Shown here: positions 61,260 through 64,000 of the stretch, in pieces
Position numbering within the stretch: the first letter of the stretch is position 1
How the letters are laid out: each line of letters begins with the position of its first letter
Origin: Brachypodius melanocephalos
Lineage: Eukaryota; Chordata; Aves; Passeriformes; Pycnonotidae
Direction of reading: 5' to 3'
NCBI GenBank assembly: GCA_013398615.1
Contig: VZSR01000680.1
Span: forward strand, 2,137,893-2,201,892
DNA length: 64,000 bases
The notes under the pieces: model-generated
What the model saw: only the letters and a program-made list of their open reading frames with translations
The model's database searches: none
What the model was told of the DNA's origin: nothing
Position numbers and translations under genes: made by a program

Positions 61260-61480
61260 GGGATAAGTTCATCTCTTTTTAAATTATGATTAAACAAGCA
61301 ATTTCAATCACAAATTATGTGTCACCCTGTCTCTAATCTACCCATTCACTTTACAAAGTAAAGGAGGCAGCTGATTAAATTTAGCCAGCATGTTTTTTTG
61401 CCTGCTGTCTAGACAATTGGCCTGGTTCCCGTTCCTCTGGTCTTAGCTCTCTTTCTTGGTTGTAGGCCCACTAGGCCACT
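61260..61480. promoter_or_regulatory. Possible conserved non-coding element
   Basis: High-complexity sequence with homeodomain-type words (ATTATGATTAAAC near 61284, CTGATTAAATTTA near 61371) and a CAGCTG E-box at about 61369-61374. No repeat and no plus-strand frame. It resembles conserved developmental non-coding DNA. Alignment was not possible. Confidence 0.32.
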
Positions 61481-64000
61481 TAACCATTCTGCTGTCGTTT
61501 GAACAGCATGTTCCTGACGCTGATAAAGAGCATGTGGGGATGGGCTTTTCTTCTTCTTCTTGGGTCATTAGCATGGTACAACTTAATAAACACACACAGG
61601 ATCTCCGATAATGCTGGGTGATTCCTGTCAGAGTGAAAATTATTCAGCTCTAAAATCAGCTCCCTTTGTACTTTGCTGCTCCTGGAATTTAGATGAGCCC
61701 TTTCACCTGACATCACTGCAGAAGCAGTGGACAGATTCCAGCGTGCTCTTTCCCACTGGAGTTTGTACATACATAAGAAATCAGTGAAACAAAGAAAAAG
61801 AACCTGAGAATAAAACCTAAACCAAACACTGTCCCCCACCTCACCTGCAATCAACACCAAACCCGAACTACAAACAGCCCTGACTTTGAGCACCCATCTC
61901 CAGGTGCTTTGGCCATAATCATCATTTGCATTTACAGACCCAAAAGATACTGCTATCATTGGGGCATATTGCAACAATATTGTTCCACTCTAAAATGCCC
62001 CCGTGCATCTGCTGTCCTGGCCTTGTAGTGTCCTGAGGAGTCACACTAATTTTGTTGTACGAATGGTGGTTGTTATTTCTCGTGTGTGATTTCAGGCTAG
62101 GACTGCAGACTGACCTATTCAAGCTGTGGTCTAAAGCAGAGTTCAGTTTTGAGTGAAGTTTGGGATACGAGTTGACAATTTTAAAAAAAAATTCACACAG
62201 AAAGTGCTTGAAAATTTAAACTGTTCGTATGTGCTCTCCTTTGTACAAGGGGCCAGCCTGTGGCTGGAGACAAATGGATGCAAACCAGTTGGGAATTGCC
62301 TCAAATCAGTGCATGTTGGGCAGTGCAGCACTCAGCCCCAGAGGTGTCCAGGTGTCACAGCACCCAGCCGGGCAGAGATGCTGGAGCAGTTGGGAATTGT
62401 GCTGCTTACTGCATTTTCCTGACACACCCCTGCAGGTCCCTTCAGCCAGCCAGCAAACTCGACTTCCTGTATAGGATGGATACAAAATGGACTGGAAATT
62501 GAATTTTCACAAGAGACAATGATTCAGATGAAGTTGAGCTTTCTGTCCAGACCATCCATAATCAAAAATTTAATTTTTTTCCTCCAGAAACCTAGGCATC
62601 CTAGTGGATATATTTTTAGCAACTATATTGTTATCTTCCATTGTGGCTTTTTTTCCCTTTTTTTTTTTTTTTTTTTTTTTTTCCCCCTCTTAGAAGGCCA
62701 CTTTAGTCCAAAAAGCTCTACTAATGGCAAGTGGTTTTTGACATGACAGTAAGCAAGATACATCTCTCATGCAAGTACTTGTTTATTGGGGCATTCAAAT
62801 AGGCAAGCTACCATTCATTGTTTTAAAATCACAGGGAGTTGGTAAAGAATCTGCAGCAGCCAATGGTTTCATCATTCCTGGGCCTCTTTTCCTGGTTGTC
62901 TGCATGGGGTGTGCAGTTTTTCTGGGGTTTTGTTTTGCCTTTTTCTGTTTCCAGGACCAGCAGAAGTTTGTGCAGATGCCATCTGTTTTGTATTTGAACT
63001 TACTGTACCTGCAGTGTTTTCTTCTCTGAATGGGGCAACCTGAAATGTCACAGCTGTGAAACTTAACTCAGAAGCTGGATTTTTCTCCCTTTTACCCCTC
63101 ATTGCTGATTGTGCTGTGCTCCTGCTAATCCTGCAGGAAGAGCTGTATTTTCCCTAGCTCAGTTTGCTGTGCCCTTTTGCCTTACCTGTTTCAAAGTGAT
63201 CCCATACCACAGTTCCTCAGAAAACCATCTGCTTAAATTCTTGGTGATTTGATGGGCTTTTCTGTCTTTTTCCTCACAGTCACACACATTGCTCGTGTTT
63301 GGCCTCACAAATGCTTTGCAAGAATACTTTGCACCCTGCCAGAAAGTCTACCCTTTTGTCTTCAACTAACAGTATAATTATTTTTAATGCACGTGTCATA
63401 GTTATTTTTTTTCTTTCTTCTCTTTAGAAGGAAAAAGGTTAATGTTCTTCAGGTGCACTTTGCATTTCTTACTTAAAGGAACTGGCCTCTACTCTGCCAT
63501 TCTTTGGTTTCCAAGTTAGACACAAGCTTCCACAGAGGTAGTTCTTTGACTCTTGTTAATAAATAGAAGGCATTGTGTGGCTTCTGGGTATTTTCTGCGA
63601 ATTATATAGGTTCAATTTTATATGATGGAAAGGAAACACTGAATAGTTAGCTTCTAATTCCAAACAACGATTAATGCAGTAAGGAAGACAATATCCTCTT
63701 TAAAATCTATTTTTGTCTTTTCCTCCAATTTTGCTATACAATTTCCAGACCTTCCCCCAGACTCATCCTGTTGAGCTTCCTGTTGAAAACGTGAGGAAAC
63801 ATTTGCACATATCCTCACAAAGCAGCTTTACTTATTTGTTGGTCATTGCACATCATTTTTGTAGCATTATTTGCAGCTTACACCCTCCTGAAAAGAAAAA
63901 AAAGAAAGAGTTTTGCTACAGCAAATGAGATTTTTTAAATTAATTGTGGCTGTTTTGGCTTAGAGGCTAACACATGCATACTTAAGTGAGAATAATGTCT
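61481..64000. other. Non-coding stretch to the window end
   Basis: A 165-codon minus-strand frame (61480-61977) starts at TTG and resembles no family; a weak acceptor (CTTCTGCAG on the minus strand) lies inside it. The remainder is AT-rich with a T-run at 62658-62682. No gene or CR1 copy is recognised. Confidence 0.45.
62658..62682. repeat. Poly(T) tract
   Basis: An uninterrupted run of 25 T read directly from the sequence. Confidence 0.95.

Noticed and set aside
61480..61977. 165-codon minus-strand frame, considered as an exon of a secreted factor
   Set aside because: It starts at TTG, matches no family I know, and only a weak acceptor lies inside it; conserved non-coding sequence next to it is a better guess.
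1..64000. CRISPR arrays, tRNA or rRNA genes, bacterial operons, mitochondrial insertions and known microRNA hairpins
   Set aside because: None was recognised on either strand by reading; this is a vertebrate-type nuclear sequence.

Overview
The window looks like bird nuclear DNA, and probably non-coding DNA around a developmental gene. The best evidence is four fragments of CR1, the dominant avian LINE (near 5.75, 9.67, 35.7 and 57.6 kb). One ends in the family's 3' motif, and one is about 230 bp long in the minus orientation. The 100-N block, the eukaryotic splice-like sites, the CpG-rich patches in AT-rich surroundings and the lack of dense ORFs all fit a vertebrate chromosome. I cannot name the species or the locus.

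I recognise no protein-coding gene. Every long open frame I examined is low in complexity, open on both strands, lacks an ATG, or resembles no family I know. Most of the annotation is therefore repeats, candidate regulatory DNA and candidate non-coding exons.

Layout. 1-5.6 kb is a broken CpG-rich domain (patches near 1-0.7, 1.1-1.7, 2.3-2.6 and 5.2-5.6 kb). It holds two TATA-like sites and one well-formed exon-like segment at 3974-4086. It could be the edge of a developmental gene lying to the left. 5.6-48.7 kb is AT-rich and gene-poor. It carries CR1 remnants, simple repeats, a 94-95% identical inverted repeat with 186-bp arms and a 772-bp spacer (23557-24699), and four stretches that read like conserved non-coding elements (near 25.7, 30.1, 34.9 and 38.4-38.9 kb). 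The 38.4-38.9 kb stretch is the richest in recognisable factor-site words. 48.74-49.15 kb is a cysteine-rich open frame running into an all-purine tract and then the 100-N gap (49149-49248). 49.25-49.96 kb is a strong CpG island. It has no ATG on the plus strand and has outward-facing GTGAGT donors on both strands (plus at 49836, minus at 49401), as expected of a CpG-island promoter with a non-coding first exon, possibly bidirectional. From 50 to 64 kb the sequence is AT-rich and looks like intron 1 or intergenic DNA, with one CR1 fragment and another possible conserved element near 61.3 kb.

If the two CpG-rich domains are promoters of two genes, the 43 kb between them is intergenic regulatory territory. 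That reading is inference. Cross-species alignment and RNA-seq would decide it.
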